NCBI RefSeq assembly: GCF_004919685.1
Contig: NZ_SMYZ01000012.1
Coordinates: 62,001 to 126,000 of the forward strand
From: Mesorhizobium norvegicum
GTDB lineage: Bacteria > Pseudomonadota > Alphaproteobacteria > Rhizobiales > Rhizobiaceae
Length of the DNA stretch: 64,000 bases
Reading direction: 5' to 3'
Below the pieces are notes generated by a model that made no database searches, was not told the DNA's origin, and saw only the letters and a list, made by a program, of their open reading frames with translations. Shown in pieces: positions 6,873 through 15,514 of the stretch; positions within the stretch are counted from its first letter, which is position 1; the number at the start of each line of letters is the position of its first letter. A program made the position numbers and the translations under genes.

Positions 6873-9092
6873 ATGAGCTATACCAATTTCACCCTCGACA
6901 TCGACGCCGACGGCATTGCGCTGATCACCTGGGACATGCCTGGCCGTTCGATGAACGTCTTCACCGAAGAGGCGATGCGGGAACTGAACGCCATCGTCGA
7001 CAAGGTGGCTGGCGACGCCGTCATCAAGGGCGCGGTGATCACCTCCGGCAAGGACACCTTCTCCGGTGGTGCCGACATCACCCTGCTGCAGAAGATGCTG
7101 ACGACCTTCGCCACTGACAAGGGCAAGGACGCCGAAAAAGCCACCAAGGCGCTGTTCGACAATGCCGGCATCATGACCGGCCTGTTCCGCAAGCTGGAGA
7201 CTTGCGGAAAGCCGTGGGTGTCGGCGATCAACGGCACCTGCATGGGCGGTGCCTTCGAATTGTCGCTCGCCTGCCACGGTCGTGTCGCCGCCGACAGCGA
7301 CAAGGTGAAGATGGCGCTTCCCGAGGTGAAGATCGGCATCTTCCCAGGTGCCGGCGGCACCCAGCGCGTGCCGCGGCTGACCGATCAGCAGCAGGCGCTG
7401 CAGATGCTGACCTCCGGCCAGACGCTGTCGCCGCAAAAGGCCAAGTCGATGGGCCTGATCCATGAGATCGCCGAGCCGGCCAGGCTGGTCGAGACCGCCA
7501 AGGCGATGATCAGGAACGGCCTGAAGCCGGTGGCGCCGTGGGACGAGAAGGGTTTCAAGCTGCCCGGCGGCCAGATCTATTCGCCGGCCGGCTTCAATCT
7601 GTGGCCGCCGGCCATCGCCATCCTGCGTCGCGAGACCTACGGCAACTATCCGGCCGCCGCCGCGATCCTCAAATGCGTCTATGAAGGCCTGCTGGTGCCG
7701 TTCGACACCGCCTTGCGCATCGAGCAGCGCTACTTCACCGAGATCATGCAGACCAAGGAAGCGGCGGCGATGATCCGCTCGCTGTTCGTGTCGCTGCAGG
7801 AACTGAACAAGGGCGCCCGCCGTCCGGCCGGCGTGCCCGAAACCAAATTCAAGAAGATCGGCATTCTCGGCGCCGGCTTCATGGGCGCCGGCATCGCCTA
7901 TGTCACCGCCAAGGCCGGCATTCCGGTGGTGCTGCTCGACCGCGACCTGGAGTCGGCCGCCAAGGGCAAGGCGCATTCCGACAGCCTGATCTCGGATCAG
8001 GTGAAGAAGGGCCGCGCCAAGCCGGAGGACAAGGACAAATTGCTGTCACTGATCACGCCGACGGCCGACTATGCCGACCTTGCCGGCTGCGATCTGGTGG
8101 TCGAGGCGGTGTTCGAGGATTCGGCCGTCAAGAAGAGCGCCACCGAACAGGCGGAAGCCGTGTTGAAGCCATCGGCGATCTTCGCGTCGAACACCTCCAC
8201 CATCCCGATCTCGTCGCTGGCCAAGAATTCGGCGCGGCCGAAGAATTTCATCGGCATCCATTTCTTCTCGCCAGTCGACAAGATGATGCTGGTCGAGATC
8301 ATTTTGGGCAAGAAGACCGGCGACAAGGCGCTGGCCACGGCAATCGACTTCGTCCGCGCCATCAAGAAGACGCCGATCGTCGTCAACGACACGCGCGGCT
8401 TCTACGTCAACCGCTGCGTGCTGCGCTACATGTCGGAAGCCTACAAGATGCTGATTGAAGGTGTCCCGGCGCCGATGATCGAAAATGCGGCGAAAGCCGC
8501 CGGCATGCCGGTCGGCCCCTTGGCGCTGACCGACGAGACGGCCATCGACCTTGCCCAGAAGATCATGAAGCAGACCATCAGGGATTTGGGCGACAAGGCC
8601 GTCGATCCCAAGCAGATGGCGCTGATCAACACCATGGTCGACGATCACGGCCGCTTCGGCCGCAAGAACGGCAAGGGTTTCTACGATTATCCGGCCAAGC
8701 CCGCCAAGAAGAAGCTGTGGCCGGGCCTCAAGGATCTCTATCCGCAGCTTGCGCCCGAGAAGGTCGATTATGAGGAGTTGCAGCAGCGGCTGCTGGTCAC
8801 CATCGCGCTGGAGGCGGCCCGGGTGATGGAAGAGGGCATCGTCACCGACCCGCGTGAGGCCGATGTCGGCTCGATCCTCGCCTTCGGTTTCGCGCCCTAC
8901 ACCGGCGGTGCGCTGTCCTACATCGACGGCATCGGCGCCAAGGCATTCGTCAAGATCGCCAAGACCTTGCAGAAGAAATACGGCGCCGAGTTCAAGGCGC
9001 CCAAGCTGCTGCTCGACATGGCGGAGAAGGGCGAGAGCTTCTACCAGCGCTTCGATCCCTATGTGAAAGGTGAGACCAGGAAGGCGGCATAG
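6873..9092 (+). CDS. fadJ: Bifunctional enoyl-CoA hydratase / 3-hydroxyacyl-CoA dehydrogenase (FadJ/FadB-like)
   Basis: 739 residues. The N-terminal crotonase part has FSGGADI, the oxyanion/Glu segment GGAFELSLACHG and PEVKIGIFPGAGGTQR, so both hydratase Glu residues are present. A Rossmann NAD site KIGILGAGFMGAGIAYVTA begins near residue 327, followed by SNTSTIPIS and GIHFFSPVDKM with the dehydrogenase His, then two C-terminal helical domains. It hydrates enoyl-CoA and oxidises the 3-hydroxyacyl-CoA for the thiolase encoded 14 bases upstream. GGGGAGAG precedes ATG 6873. Last gene of the operon. Confidence 0.93.
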   Translation: MSYTNFTLDIDADGIALITWDMPGRSMNVFTEEAMRELNAIVDKVAGDAVIKGAVITSGKDTFSGGADITLLQKMLTTFATDKGKDAEKATKALFDNAGIMTGLFRKLETCGKPWVSAINGTCMGGAFELSLACHGRVAADSDKVKMALPEVKIGIFPGAGGTQRVPRLTDQQQALQMLTSGQTLSPQKAKSMGLIHEIAEPARLVETAKAMIRNGLKPVAPWDEKGFKLPGGQIYSPAGFNLWPPAIAILRRETYGNYPAAAAILKCVYEGLLVPFDTALRIEQRYFTEIMQTKEAAAMIRSLFVSLQELNKGARRPAGVPETKFKKIGILGAGFMGAGIAYVTAKAGIPVVLLDRDLESAAKGKAHSDSLISDQVKKGRAKPEDKDKLLSLITPTADYADLAGCDLVVEAVFEDSAVKKSATEQAEAVLKPSAIFASNTSTIPISSLAKNSARPKNFIGIHFFSPVDKMMLVEIILGKKTGDKALATAIDFVRAIKKTPIVVNDTRGFYVNRCVLRYMSEAYKMLIEGVPAPMIENAAKAAGMPVGPLALTDETAIDLAQKIMKQTIRDLGDKAVDPKQMALINTMVDDHGRFGRKNGKGFYDYPAKPAKKKLWPGLKDLYPQLAPEKVDYEELQQRLLVTIALEAARVMEEGIVTDPREADVGSILAFGFAPYTGGALSYIDGIGAKAFVKIAKTLQKKYGAEFKAPKLLLDMAEKGESFYQRFDPYVKGETRKAA

Positions 9093-9174
9093 ACTGGCCC
9101 CGCACTGTGGACAAGATGGTGGCCCGGGGTTAGAACGGGGAAGGTATTTTTTCCTGTTTGAAGGAGAGCAAGAC

Positions 9175-9843
9175 GTGCTCTCGCATGACCGTGTCTGGGC
9201 CGCCATCGATGCTCTTGCCGAGCGCTATTCGCTTTCGGCCTCGGGTCTGGCCAAGCGCGCGGGGCTCGATTCCACCGCCTTCAACAAGTCGAAGCGGCTG
9301 TCGTCGGATGGCCGGCCGCGCTGGCCCTCGACCGAATCGCTTGCCAAGATCATCGAGGCGACAGGCGCTTCGCTCGACGAATTCACCGGTCTGATCGAAG
9401 GCCGGCCCGGGATCAGCAATGGTGCTTCGACCGGCCATGCCGCTTCGGTCGCCCGCAGAAGCTCCGTGCCGTTGCTCGGTTTTGCCCAGGCCGGCGCCGG
9501 CGGCTTCTTCGACGATGCCGGCTTTCCGGCCGGGCAGGGCTGGGATCTGGTCGAACTGCCGGCGCAATCGACCGAGAGTTCCTATGCGCTGCAGGTGCAG
9601 GGCGATTCCATGCTGCCGCTCTACCGCAATGGCGACGTCCTCATCGTCGAACCGGGGGCGGTCACCCGCAAGGGCGATCGCGTCGTCGTCAAGACCACCG
9701 CCGGCGAGGTAATGGCCAAGGTGCTCGAGCGCCAGACCGTCAAGTCGATTGCGCTGGTCTCGCTCAATCCCGAACATCCCGACCGCGATATTCCCATGCG
9801 CGATGTCGAATGGGTGGCGCGGATTGTGTGGGCAAGCCAGTAG
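9175..9843 (+). CDS. HTH (XRE-like) plus S24 LexA-type peptidase regulator
   Basis: 222 residues from a GTG start with AAGGAGAG six bases upstream. Residues 5-70 form a helix-turn-helix domain; residues 98-215 are a LexA/CI-type S24 fold with Ser145 (QGDSMLPLYRNGD), Lys173 (GDRVVVKT) and a possible Ala106-Gly107 cleavage site in FAQAGAGGFF. The complete Ser-Lys dyad means it could self-cleave. It looks like a phage repressor, but there are no phage genes nearby, and proteins of this type occur as single core genes in Rhizobiales. What it regulates is unknown. The next gene starts 10 bases after its stop, so the two are probably co-transcribed. Confidence 0.85.
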   Translation: MLSHDRVWAAIDALAERYSLSASGLAKRAGLDSTAFNKSKRLSSDGRPRWPSTESLAKIIEATGASLDEFTGLIEGRPGISNGASTGHAASVARRSSVPLLGFAQAGAGGFFDDAGFPAGQGWDLVELPAQSTESSYALQVQGDSMLPLYRNGDVLIVEPGAVTRKGDRVVVKTTAGEVMAKVLERQTVKSIALVSLNPEHPDRDIPMRDVEWVARIVWASQ

Positions 9844-9852
9844 GTCCGGCTG

Positions 9853-10704
9853 GTGCGGCTGCTTCATATTGCCCTGTCGGTTCTGATGGTCCCGGTGATG
9901 GCGGCCATGGTCGTCACTGGCGGTCGCACGCTGAAAGGAAGCGACAGCGTCGTCACGGTGGATCAGCTTGATCCGGGCGCCGATACGATCGCGCAGCAAG
10001 GCGCCGAGACGGTGCCTGAAGAGCCGGCCACATCGGCCATAGCAGCTCCACAGCCGCCAAAGCCGGCGCCACATTCGAGGGCGATCGATCCCGAAATTGT
10101 CGCCCCACCGGAACTGCCCGCCGAGGGGCTCGAACGGGTCGAGCCGCGCGAGCCGTTGAGCAAGCTTGCGCTGGCCGTGCCGCCCAAGCCGAAAATGCCT
10201 GACGACTGGAACGGCACAAAGCTGTTCCAGCCGGTTGCGCCGGCCGCCGGCCTGATCGAAGCGAAGGGCTACTCGGTCGCGGTTTCCGGCATCGACATCG
10301 TCAGGCAGGACGAGACCTGTAGCGATGACGGCAGATCCTGGCCATGCGGCGTCCGTGCGCGGACGGCGTTCCGCGCCTTCCTGCGCGGCCGCGCGGTGGT
10401 CTGCACCGTGCCGCCCGAGGGCGGCCGCGACCTGATCGCCGCCGAATGCCGGATCGGCAAGCAGGATATCGGTCAATGGCTGGTCGAAAACGGCTGGGCG
10501 CGCGCTGCCAAGGGTGGGCCCTATGTCGAGGCCGGGGACAAGGCACGCACGGCGAAGAAGGGCATTTTCGGATCGGCGCCTGATCTGTCCGGCATGCCGG
10601 CAATGCCGGCCGCACCGAGCCCGGCGCCTCAGGCGCCGAGTTCGATCCTGGAAGAGGTCGACGGCGTGCTCAAGCCAGCTGACCAGCCAGCGCCCGCTCA
10701 ATGA
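9853..10704 (+). CDS. Exported or membrane-anchored thermonuclease-family (SNase-like) protein
   Basis: 283 residues from a GTG start. A hydrophobic N-terminal segment ([19 protein letters not shown]) is a signal peptide or anchor, followed by a Pro/Glu-rich linker to about residue 125, then an SNase-like domain ([56 protein letters not shown]). The WA.A and KGIF motifs are typical of YncB/SNase proteins. Some catalytic Arg/Glu positions are hard to place, so nuclease activity is uncertain. Its 3' end overlaps the convergent lysyl-tRNA synthetase gene by 35 bases. Confidence 0.75.
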   Translation: MRLLHIALSVLMVPVMAAMVVTGGRTLKGSDSVVTVDQLDPGADTIAQQGAETVPEEPATSAIAAPQPPKPAPHSRAIDPEIVAPPELPAEGLERVEPREPLSKLALAVPPKPKMPDDWNGTKLFQPVAPAAGLIEAKGYSVAVSGIDIVRQDETCSDDGRSWPCGVRARTAFRAFLRGRAVVCTVPPEGGRDLIAAECRIGKQDIGQWLVENGWARAAKGGPYVEAGDKARTAKKGIFGSAPDLSGMPAMPAAPSPAPQAPSSILEEVDGVLKPADQPAPAQ

Positions 10705-12316
10705 GCGCCCGCGTCTCGGCAATGCCATAGAGCGCGGCGAACGAACCGAAGCGCGGGCCGCGCTCCTGGCCGATCAGCACCTGATAGATCATCTGGAAGA
10801 AGGCACCCGATACGCCGGGGCCGCCTTCCGGGCTCTGCTTGGAATGATCCTGATAGCGTTCGATCCTGCGTGCGACGTTGAGCGAAGCGTTCTGGATCGC
10901 TTCACCATTGGCGTCCGCTGGCAGCGCGCCAAGCGCCGTGTCGAGGGCTTGCAGCGCCTCGCGCTCGACCTCGTCGGCCGGGCGGAAGGTTTTCGTCGGC
11001 TTCACGAAATCGTCGAAATAGCGGATCGCATGGCCGACCAGCTGGTCGAGTTCGGGATGTGTCTTTGGCGTCACCCCTTGCGTGTGGCGTGAGATGAAGC
11101 CCCACAGCACATCCTTGTTCTGCGCGTTGGAAGCGCTGACCAGATTGAGCAGCAGCGAGAACGGCACCGGCATGTCGATCGCGGGCGGGTTGCCGTCATG
11201 CATATGCCAGACCGGGTTGCCCAGCCGTTCCTTCCAGTCCTGCCGGGGATACGCGGCAAGGAAGGTATAATATTCGTCCACAGCCCGCGGGATGACGTCG
11301 AAATACAGCTTCTTGGCCTGCCGCGGCCGCTGGTACATGTAGAGCCCAAGGCTTTCGGTCGGCGCATAGGTCAGCCACTCGTCGATGGTCAGGCCGTTGC
11401 CTTTCGACTTCGAGATCTTCTGGCCGTTCTCGTCGAGGAACAGTTCGTAGACGAAATGCTCCGGCGCCCGTCCGCCCAGGATGTTGCAGATGCGGTCGTA
11501 GACCACGGCATTGGTCTGGTGATCCTTGCCGAACATTTCGAAATCGACGCCAAGGGCTGCCCAGCGCATGCCGAAATCCGGCTTCCACTGCAGCTTCACG
11601 CGGCCGCCGGTGATCGAAAGCGTGGTCTCGGTTCCCTCGTCGTCGAAGGTGATGGTGCCGGCCTGGGCGTCGACATGCTTCATCGGCACGTAAAGCACGC
11701 GGCCGCTCTTCGGCGAAATCGGCAGGAACGGGCTGTAGGTCGCCTGCCGCTCGGGGCCGAGCGTCGGCAGCATCACCGCCATGATCTGGTCATAGCGTTC
11801 GGCGGCGCGCAGCAGCATCGCGTCGAAGCGGCCGGACTTATAGTATTGTGTCGCGCTGGCGAATTCGTAGTCGAAGCCGAACGTGTCGAGGAAGCGGCAC
11901 AGCATCGCGTTGTTGTGGTCGGCGAAGCTGGCATAGTCGTCGCCGAAGGGATTGGGGACCGACGACAGCGGCTTGTGCAGGTGCTGCTCGAGTGCTGCGC
12001 GATCCGGCACGCTGTCGGGTATCTTGCGCATGCCGTCCATGTCGTCGGAAAAGCACAGCAGCTTGGTGGCAACCTTGTCCTGCGTCAGGACGCGGAAGGC
12101 ATGGCGCACCATCGACGTGCGCGCCACCTCGCCGAACGTGCCGATATGCGGCAGGCCGGACGGTCCGTAGCCGGTCTCGAACAGGATCGTTTGCGGAAAG
12201 TCGGTGCCTTTGTAGCGTTCGATGATCTTTTTGGCTTCTTCGAACGGCCATGCCTTGCTCTCGGTCGCGGCCGCCAGCAGCTCGGGATTGAGATCGATGA
12301 TGTTTGATCCCGCCAT
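10670..12316 (-). CDS. lysK: Lysyl-tRNA synthetase, class I
   Basis: 548 residues. Class I signature motifs are present: the HIGH-type [12 protein letters not shown] near residue 50 and the KMSKS-type KISKSKGNG near residue 285. It charges tRNA-Lys in the cytoplasm. Alphaproteobacteria commonly carry this archaeal-type class I enzyme instead of the class II enzyme found in most bacteria. The ATG at 12316 ([14 protein letters not shown]) was preferred over a TTG five codons upstream. Single gene, convergent with the nuclease-like gene and divergent from the TerB gene. Confidence 0.93.
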   Translation of the reverse strand: MAGSNIIDLNPELLAAATESKAWPFEEAKKIIERYKGTDFPQTILFETGYGPSGLPHIGTFGEVARTSMVRHAFRVLTQDKVATKLLCFSDDMDGMRKIPDSVPDRAALEQHLHKPLSSVPNPFGDDYASFADHNNAMLCRFLDTFGFDYEFASATQYYKSGRFDAMLLRAAERYDQIMAVMLPTLGPERQATYSPFLPISPKSGRVLYVPMKHVDAQAGTITFDDEGTETTLSITGGRVKLQWKPDFGMRWAALGVDFEMFGKDHQTNAVVYDRICNILGGRAPEHFVYELFLDENGQKISKSKGNGLTIDEWLTYAPTESLGLYMYQRPRQAKKLYFDVIPRAVDEYYTFLAAYPRQDWKERLGNPVWHMHDGNPPAIDMPVPFSLLLNLVSASNAQNKDVLWGFISRHTQGVTPKTHPELDQLVGHAIRYFDDFVKPTKTFRPADEVEREALQALDTALGALPADANGEAIQNASLNVARRIERYQDHSKQSPEGGPGVSGAFFQMIYQVLIGQERGPRFGSFAALYGIAETRALIERALAGQLA

Positions 12317-12492
12317 GTCACTGTTTTCCAAATCATTCGCCAGCCCAAATCATTCGAAGGCGGGGCTGGCGCCAAGGGTTTTTCAACCGGTCTCTAGGCG
12401 TGCCCGCCTTGGGCGTCAACGCGTGCGGCGCTTTTTCCTTGCGGTGCAGATTTAGCGTTCCTACCTTCGAGGTCCGGTTCAAGGAGAAAAAA

Positions 12493-12900
12493 TTGCCGAC
12501 ACCGCATGAAGCCCTGATCTACCTGATGGTCATCACCTCGGCCTCCGATCGCGACATGACCGATGTCGAACTGGCGCGGATCGGCGAGGTCGTCCGCTCC
12601 TGGCCGGTGTTCGAGGACTTCAACCACGACAGACTGGTCGGCGTCGCCCAGGCCTGCCAGAAGCGCCTGCACGAAAAGGACGGGCTGGAAGGCGTGCTGG
12701 CTGAAGTCGCCGAGGCCCTGCCCGAGCGCTTGCGCGACACCGCCTATGCCGCCGCCTTCGAGGTGGCCGCCGTCGATCTCGAAATGCGCATGGAAGAAGT
12801 GCGGGTGCTGCAGCTGATCCGTCGTCAGCTCGATCTCGACACACTGACGGTCGCGGCAATAGGCCGTGCCGCCAAGGCCCGCCTGCGTACGCTCACCTGA
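12493..12900 (+). CDS. TerB-family (tellurite resistance-like) protein
   Basis: 135 residues from a TTG start preceded by AAGGAGAAAA. The helical TerB/DjlA-N fold is suggested by ALIYLMVITSASDRDMTDVELARIGEVV, a conserved acidic helix pair, repeated near the C-terminus as a pseudo-duplicate (LEMRMEEVRVLQLIRRQLDL). TerB domains bind divalent metal through acidic residues in related proteins; function of the stand-alone form is unknown. No other ter genes are nearby, so resistance to tellurite should not be assumed. Confidence 0.75.
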   Translation: MPTPHEALIYLMVITSASDRDMTDVELARIGEVVRSWPVFEDFNHDRLVGVAQACQKRLHEKDGLEGVLAEVAEALPERLRDTAYAAAFEVAAVDLEMRMEEVRVLQLIRRQLDLDTLTVAAIGRAAKARLRTLT

Positions 12901-12917
12901 ATATCAGCAGCGCCCTA

Positions 12918-12943
12918 GAAAAAGCTGACCGGAACCGGATCAG
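12918..12943 (-). terminator. Terminator of the ABC binding-protein gene
   Basis: On the minus strand CTGATCCGG pairs with CCGGTCAG (one bulged base) across a 2-base loop and is followed by a T5 run. The hairpin overlaps the stop codon of the gene that ends at 12940. Confidence 0.6.
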
Positions 12944-13818
12944 AAAAAACTGACCGGGAAATAGCGCAAATAGAATTCGGCGAACGTGCCTTTCATCGAA
13001 ATCTCCTGCAGCGCGTAGTCGAGCGCGGCGGCCAGCGCCGGATTGTCCGCTTTGGTGGCGATGGCCATGCCGGTGCCCAGATATTCGGGCGCCAGATAGG
13101 GACCGCCGGCAAAGCGGCAGCACCCTGCCGCATCCGAGCCGCCCAGCCAGAAGGCCAGGCGCATGCCGTCGCCGAAGGCCGCGTCGACCTTGCCGGCCTT
13201 GAGATCGTTGTAAAGGTCTTCCGGTCTGTCGAAAGTGACGACCTGAACCGTGTTGAAGTAGTCGCGCAGCATGCGCTCATGCGCTGAGCCCGATATGACG
13301 CCGACACGCTTGCCGTGCAATTTGTCAAAGACGGGTTCGGTCAGCGCCTTGCTCTTCGGCATGATGAAGCGCGCCGGGAACTGCAGATAGGAGCGCGAGA
13401 AGGCGTAGGTCGCGCGCGAGTCCGGCGTTGCGGCGATGCCGGCTATGATCGCCTCGCCTTCGTCTTTCTGCAGTGCGCCTTCCAGCTCGCTCCAGGGCAA
13501 GGCCTGGATCTGGCACTTTTCGACGATGCCAAGCTCGGCGCAGATGGCGCGCGCCAGATCGATGTGGAAGCCGGACAGCTTTCCCGAGCCGTCGAGGAAA
13601 TTGAAGGGCGGGAAGTCCGTGGTGGTCAGGAATCTCAGCCGGGGCAGCGCCGAGAGGTCCGGCTTGGGCAGCCGCTCCTTGGCATCCCACAGCACCGGAA
13701 CCTGAGGTGCCGCCGCGCGCGCACCACCGGCGAACGACAGCAATCCGATCAGCATCGCAAGGGCGAAGGATCTCCACTGGAACGCCAAGATAAAACTCCG
13801 CCACACTCGTGCTCGCAC
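12940..13818 (-). CDS. Periplasmic amino-acid-type solute-binding protein (SBP family 3), orphan
   Basis: 292 residues from a GTG start. A signal peptide ends at about residue 36 (LLSFAGGARAAA). The mature part has family 3 features: TTDFPPFNFLD, GFHIDLARAICAELG, EAIIAGIAATPDSR, GKRVGVISGSAHE and DAAFGDG. It should bind a polar amino acid or similar small solute. No permease or ATPase gene is adjacent. Such orphan proteins may feed distant transporters or act in sensing. It contains an unusual Cys pair (AGCCRFAG). Confidence 0.82.
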   Translation of the reverse strand: MRARVWRSFILAFQWRSFALAMLIGLLSFAGGARAAAPQVPVLWDAKERLPKPDLSALPRLRFLTTTDFPPFNFLDGSGKLSGFHIDLARAICAELGIVEKCQIQALPWSELEGALQKDEGEAIIAGIAATPDSRATYAFSRSYLQFPARFIMPKSKALTEPVFDKLHGKRVGVISGSAHERMLRDYFNTVQVVTFDRPEDLYNDLKAGKVDAAFGDGMRLAFWLGGSDAAGCCRFAGGPYLAPEYLGTGMAIATKADNPALAAALDYALQEISMKGTFAEFYLRYFPVSFF

Positions 13819-14047
13819 CGGTTTTGGTACGAAAATGGCACAGGCACAATGGTTTTTGATTTCAACACGCCGATTTCAGGATATGATTTAGCCGGTTTGC
13901 AAATCAGCTTTGGCCGCCTTGGTGAGAGGATCAAGGCCGGAACCACAGAATAAGCATGCGGTTTGCAATCCGTGGTCGGTGGCGAAGTGTAAATCAGGCA
14001 CGCATCATTGGCCGCAATGCATGAGGCAACATGGGGTTGATGTTGCG

Positions 14048-14779
14048 ATGAGTCAGTTCGATCGCACGCTGGAATTCATAGACCAACTGCAGCACGCCGC
14101 AACGGCGGCGGCGGTCTGCGAAAGGCTGCTTGGCATAACGTCGGATTTCGGTCTCACCGCATTGATGGCGGGAACCGTACCGCAGCCAGGCACGCCGGCC
14201 GGCCAGCAAAAGCAGCATGTGCTTCTCTGCGATTGGCCTGGCGAGTGGCTGGAGCGCTATGTGGCGCGCAACTATGTCGATCACGACCCCGTCGTCAGCC
14301 ATATGAAACAGCTGCAGGCGCCCTTCCAGTGGCGCGAGGCGTCGCAGAGCATCCGCATAGACAAGAGCAGCGGCGAGGTGATGGGCGATGCCGGCGCCTT
14401 CAAATTGCGTGATGGGCTGGCCTTCCCGTTGATCACGCTCGACGGCCAGATCGTCATGGTGTCGCTGGGCGGCGAGGCCGTGGAATTGTCCGCTGCCGAG
14501 TTCGGCCAGGTGTCGTTGGTGTCGACCTACGCGGTTGGCCGCGCCATGCAACTCCACACCATGGCGAGCAAGACCATCGATCATATCGTGCTGACGCCGC
14601 GCGAGCGCGAATGCCTGCAATGGGCCGCCGTCGGCAAGTCGGAATGGGAGATTTCGCAAATCCTCGGCATCTCCGAACACACCTCGGAGAAACATCTTCT
14701 TAACGCCAAAAGCAAACTCGGTGCCGTCAACCGGGTTCAAGCCGTCGCCGAAGCGATAAGGCGAGGCTACATTAGTTAG
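14048..14779 (+). CDS. LuxR-family acyl-homoserine-lactone receptor/regulator
   Basis: 243 residues. The autoinducer domain has Trp67, Tyr71, Asp80 and Trp95, exactly the spacing of the four TraR ligand residues (57, 61, 70, 85). The GerE-type HTH is at about 179-238 (LTPRERECLQWAAVGKSEWEISQIL, then SEHTSEKHL). All evidence is for a true acyl-HSL receptor, not a LuxR solo missing ligand residues. ATG 14048 was chosen because the domain begins there; the open frame extends upstream without homology. It lies 96 bases upstream of the synthase gene in the same direction. Confidence 0.92.
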   Translation: MSQFDRTLEFIDQLQHAATAAAVCERLLGITSDFGLTALMAGTVPQPGTPAGQQKQHVLLCDWPGEWLERYVARNYVDHDPVVSHMKQLQAPFQWREASQSIRIDKSSGEVMGDAGAFKLRDGLAFPLITLDGQIVMVSLGGEAVELSAAEFGQVSLVSTYAVGRAMQLHTMASKTIDHIVLTPRERECLQWAAVGKSEWEISQILGISEHTSEKHLLNAKSKLGAVNRVQAVAEAIRRGYIS

Positions 14780-14796
14780 GTCGGCCGTGCCGACCT
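14778..14796. promoter_or_regulatory. 19-bp palindrome between luxR and luxI genes, possible lux box or hairpin
   Basis: AGGTCGGC, a CGT centre and GCCGACCT form an 8-base-arm perfect inverted repeat that starts inside the luxR stop codon and lies about 80 bases upstream of luxI. Size and symmetry resemble lux/tra boxes (18-20 bp), and position fits control of luxI. It could instead be an RNA hairpin, but no T run follows. Confidence 0.4.
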
Positions 14797-14875
14797 GAAA
14801 TCCTTGCCTACGCGATCACGCAATTTTCTCATCAAAGCACGGCCGTATCTTCCTCTGAACACAGGAGACGGCGGA

Positions 14876-15514
14876 ATGCTTTTTTCCCTTACAACCCAGG
14901 AATTGATGGAACGTCCCGACCTTTGGGAGGCCGTCCATAGGCTGCGCTACAAGATATTCGTCGAGGAGATGGGATGGGATGATCTCAGGCGCCCCGACGG
15001 GCTCGAACGCGACCAGTTCGATCATGACGAGGCAGTGCATCAGATCGTCATCAGAGGTGACGAAGTCGCGGGCTATCAAAGGATGTTGCCGACCACGCGG
15101 CCACATCTGCTGACTGAGGTTTTGACCGACCTTTCCGAAGGAACGCCGCCATCGGGCCCAAACATCTGGGAGTTGACCCGCTATGCGGTGGCTCCCGGTT
15201 TTCGTGATGGCCGTCGTGGCGTCTCGACCGTCGGCACCGAACTGATCGCCGGATTCGTCGAGTGGGGGCTGAAACGCGGCGTCGACAAGGTGATCATCGA
15301 GTTCGAGCCGATGTGGGTGCTGCGCGCCTTGCAGCTGCACTTCCTGGCGACCCCGCTGGGCTATCAGCGCACCTATGGCAACCAGCAGGTGGTCGCAACC
15401 CTGCTCACCTTCAACGAGCACACGCTCGATGTGGTGCGGTCGCGCCGCAATCATTTTGCTCCCGTGCTGGCCAGGGGATATCCCGACATGCTCGGCCAAA
15501 GGCGTGCGTCATGA
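14876..15514 (+). CDS. Acyl-homoserine-lactone synthase, LuxI family
   Basis: 212 residues. All invariant LuxI positions are present: Arg24, Phe28, Trp34 (LRYKIFVEEMGW), Asp46 and Asp49 (DQFDHD), Arg69 (GYQRM), Glu99 and Arg102 (WELTRYAV). It makes an acyl-HSL from SAM and an acyl-carrier donor. The start at 14876 has AGGAGA eight bases upstream. It follows its likely receptor gene and overlaps the next gene, a crotonase, by ATGA. Acyl specificity cannot be read from sequence, but the coupled crotonase hints at an unsaturated side chain. Confidence 0.93.
   Translation: MLFSLTTQELMERPDLWEAVHRLRYKIFVEEMGWDDLRRPDGLERDQFDHDEAVHQIVIRGDEVAGYQRMLPTTRPHLLTEVLTDLSEGTPPSGPNIWELTRYAVAPGFRDGRRGVSTVGTELIAGFVEWGLKRGVDKVIIEFEPMWVLRALQLHFLATPLGYQRTYGNQQVVATLLTFNEHTLDVVRSRRNHFAPVLARGYPDMLGQRRAS

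Noticed and set aside
4192..7976. Long antisense frames opposite the acyl-CoA dehydrogenase, thiolase and FadJ genes
   Set aside because: They mirror the codon bias of real genes and have no motif or start signal.
9175..9843. Prophage repressor
   Set aside because: The HTH-S24 fold fits, but no integrase, attachment site, structural or lysis genes lie nearby and codon use is like the neighbours.
9130..10728. 532-codon open frame on the minus strand opposite the S24 regulator and SNase-like genes
   Set aside because: Composition is Arg/Gly/His/Asp-rich without domains, while both plus-strand genes have ribosome sites and catalytic motifs.
12493..12900. Tellurite-resistance operon
   Set aside because: Only one TerB-fold protein is present, and no terZ, terA, terC, terD or terE.
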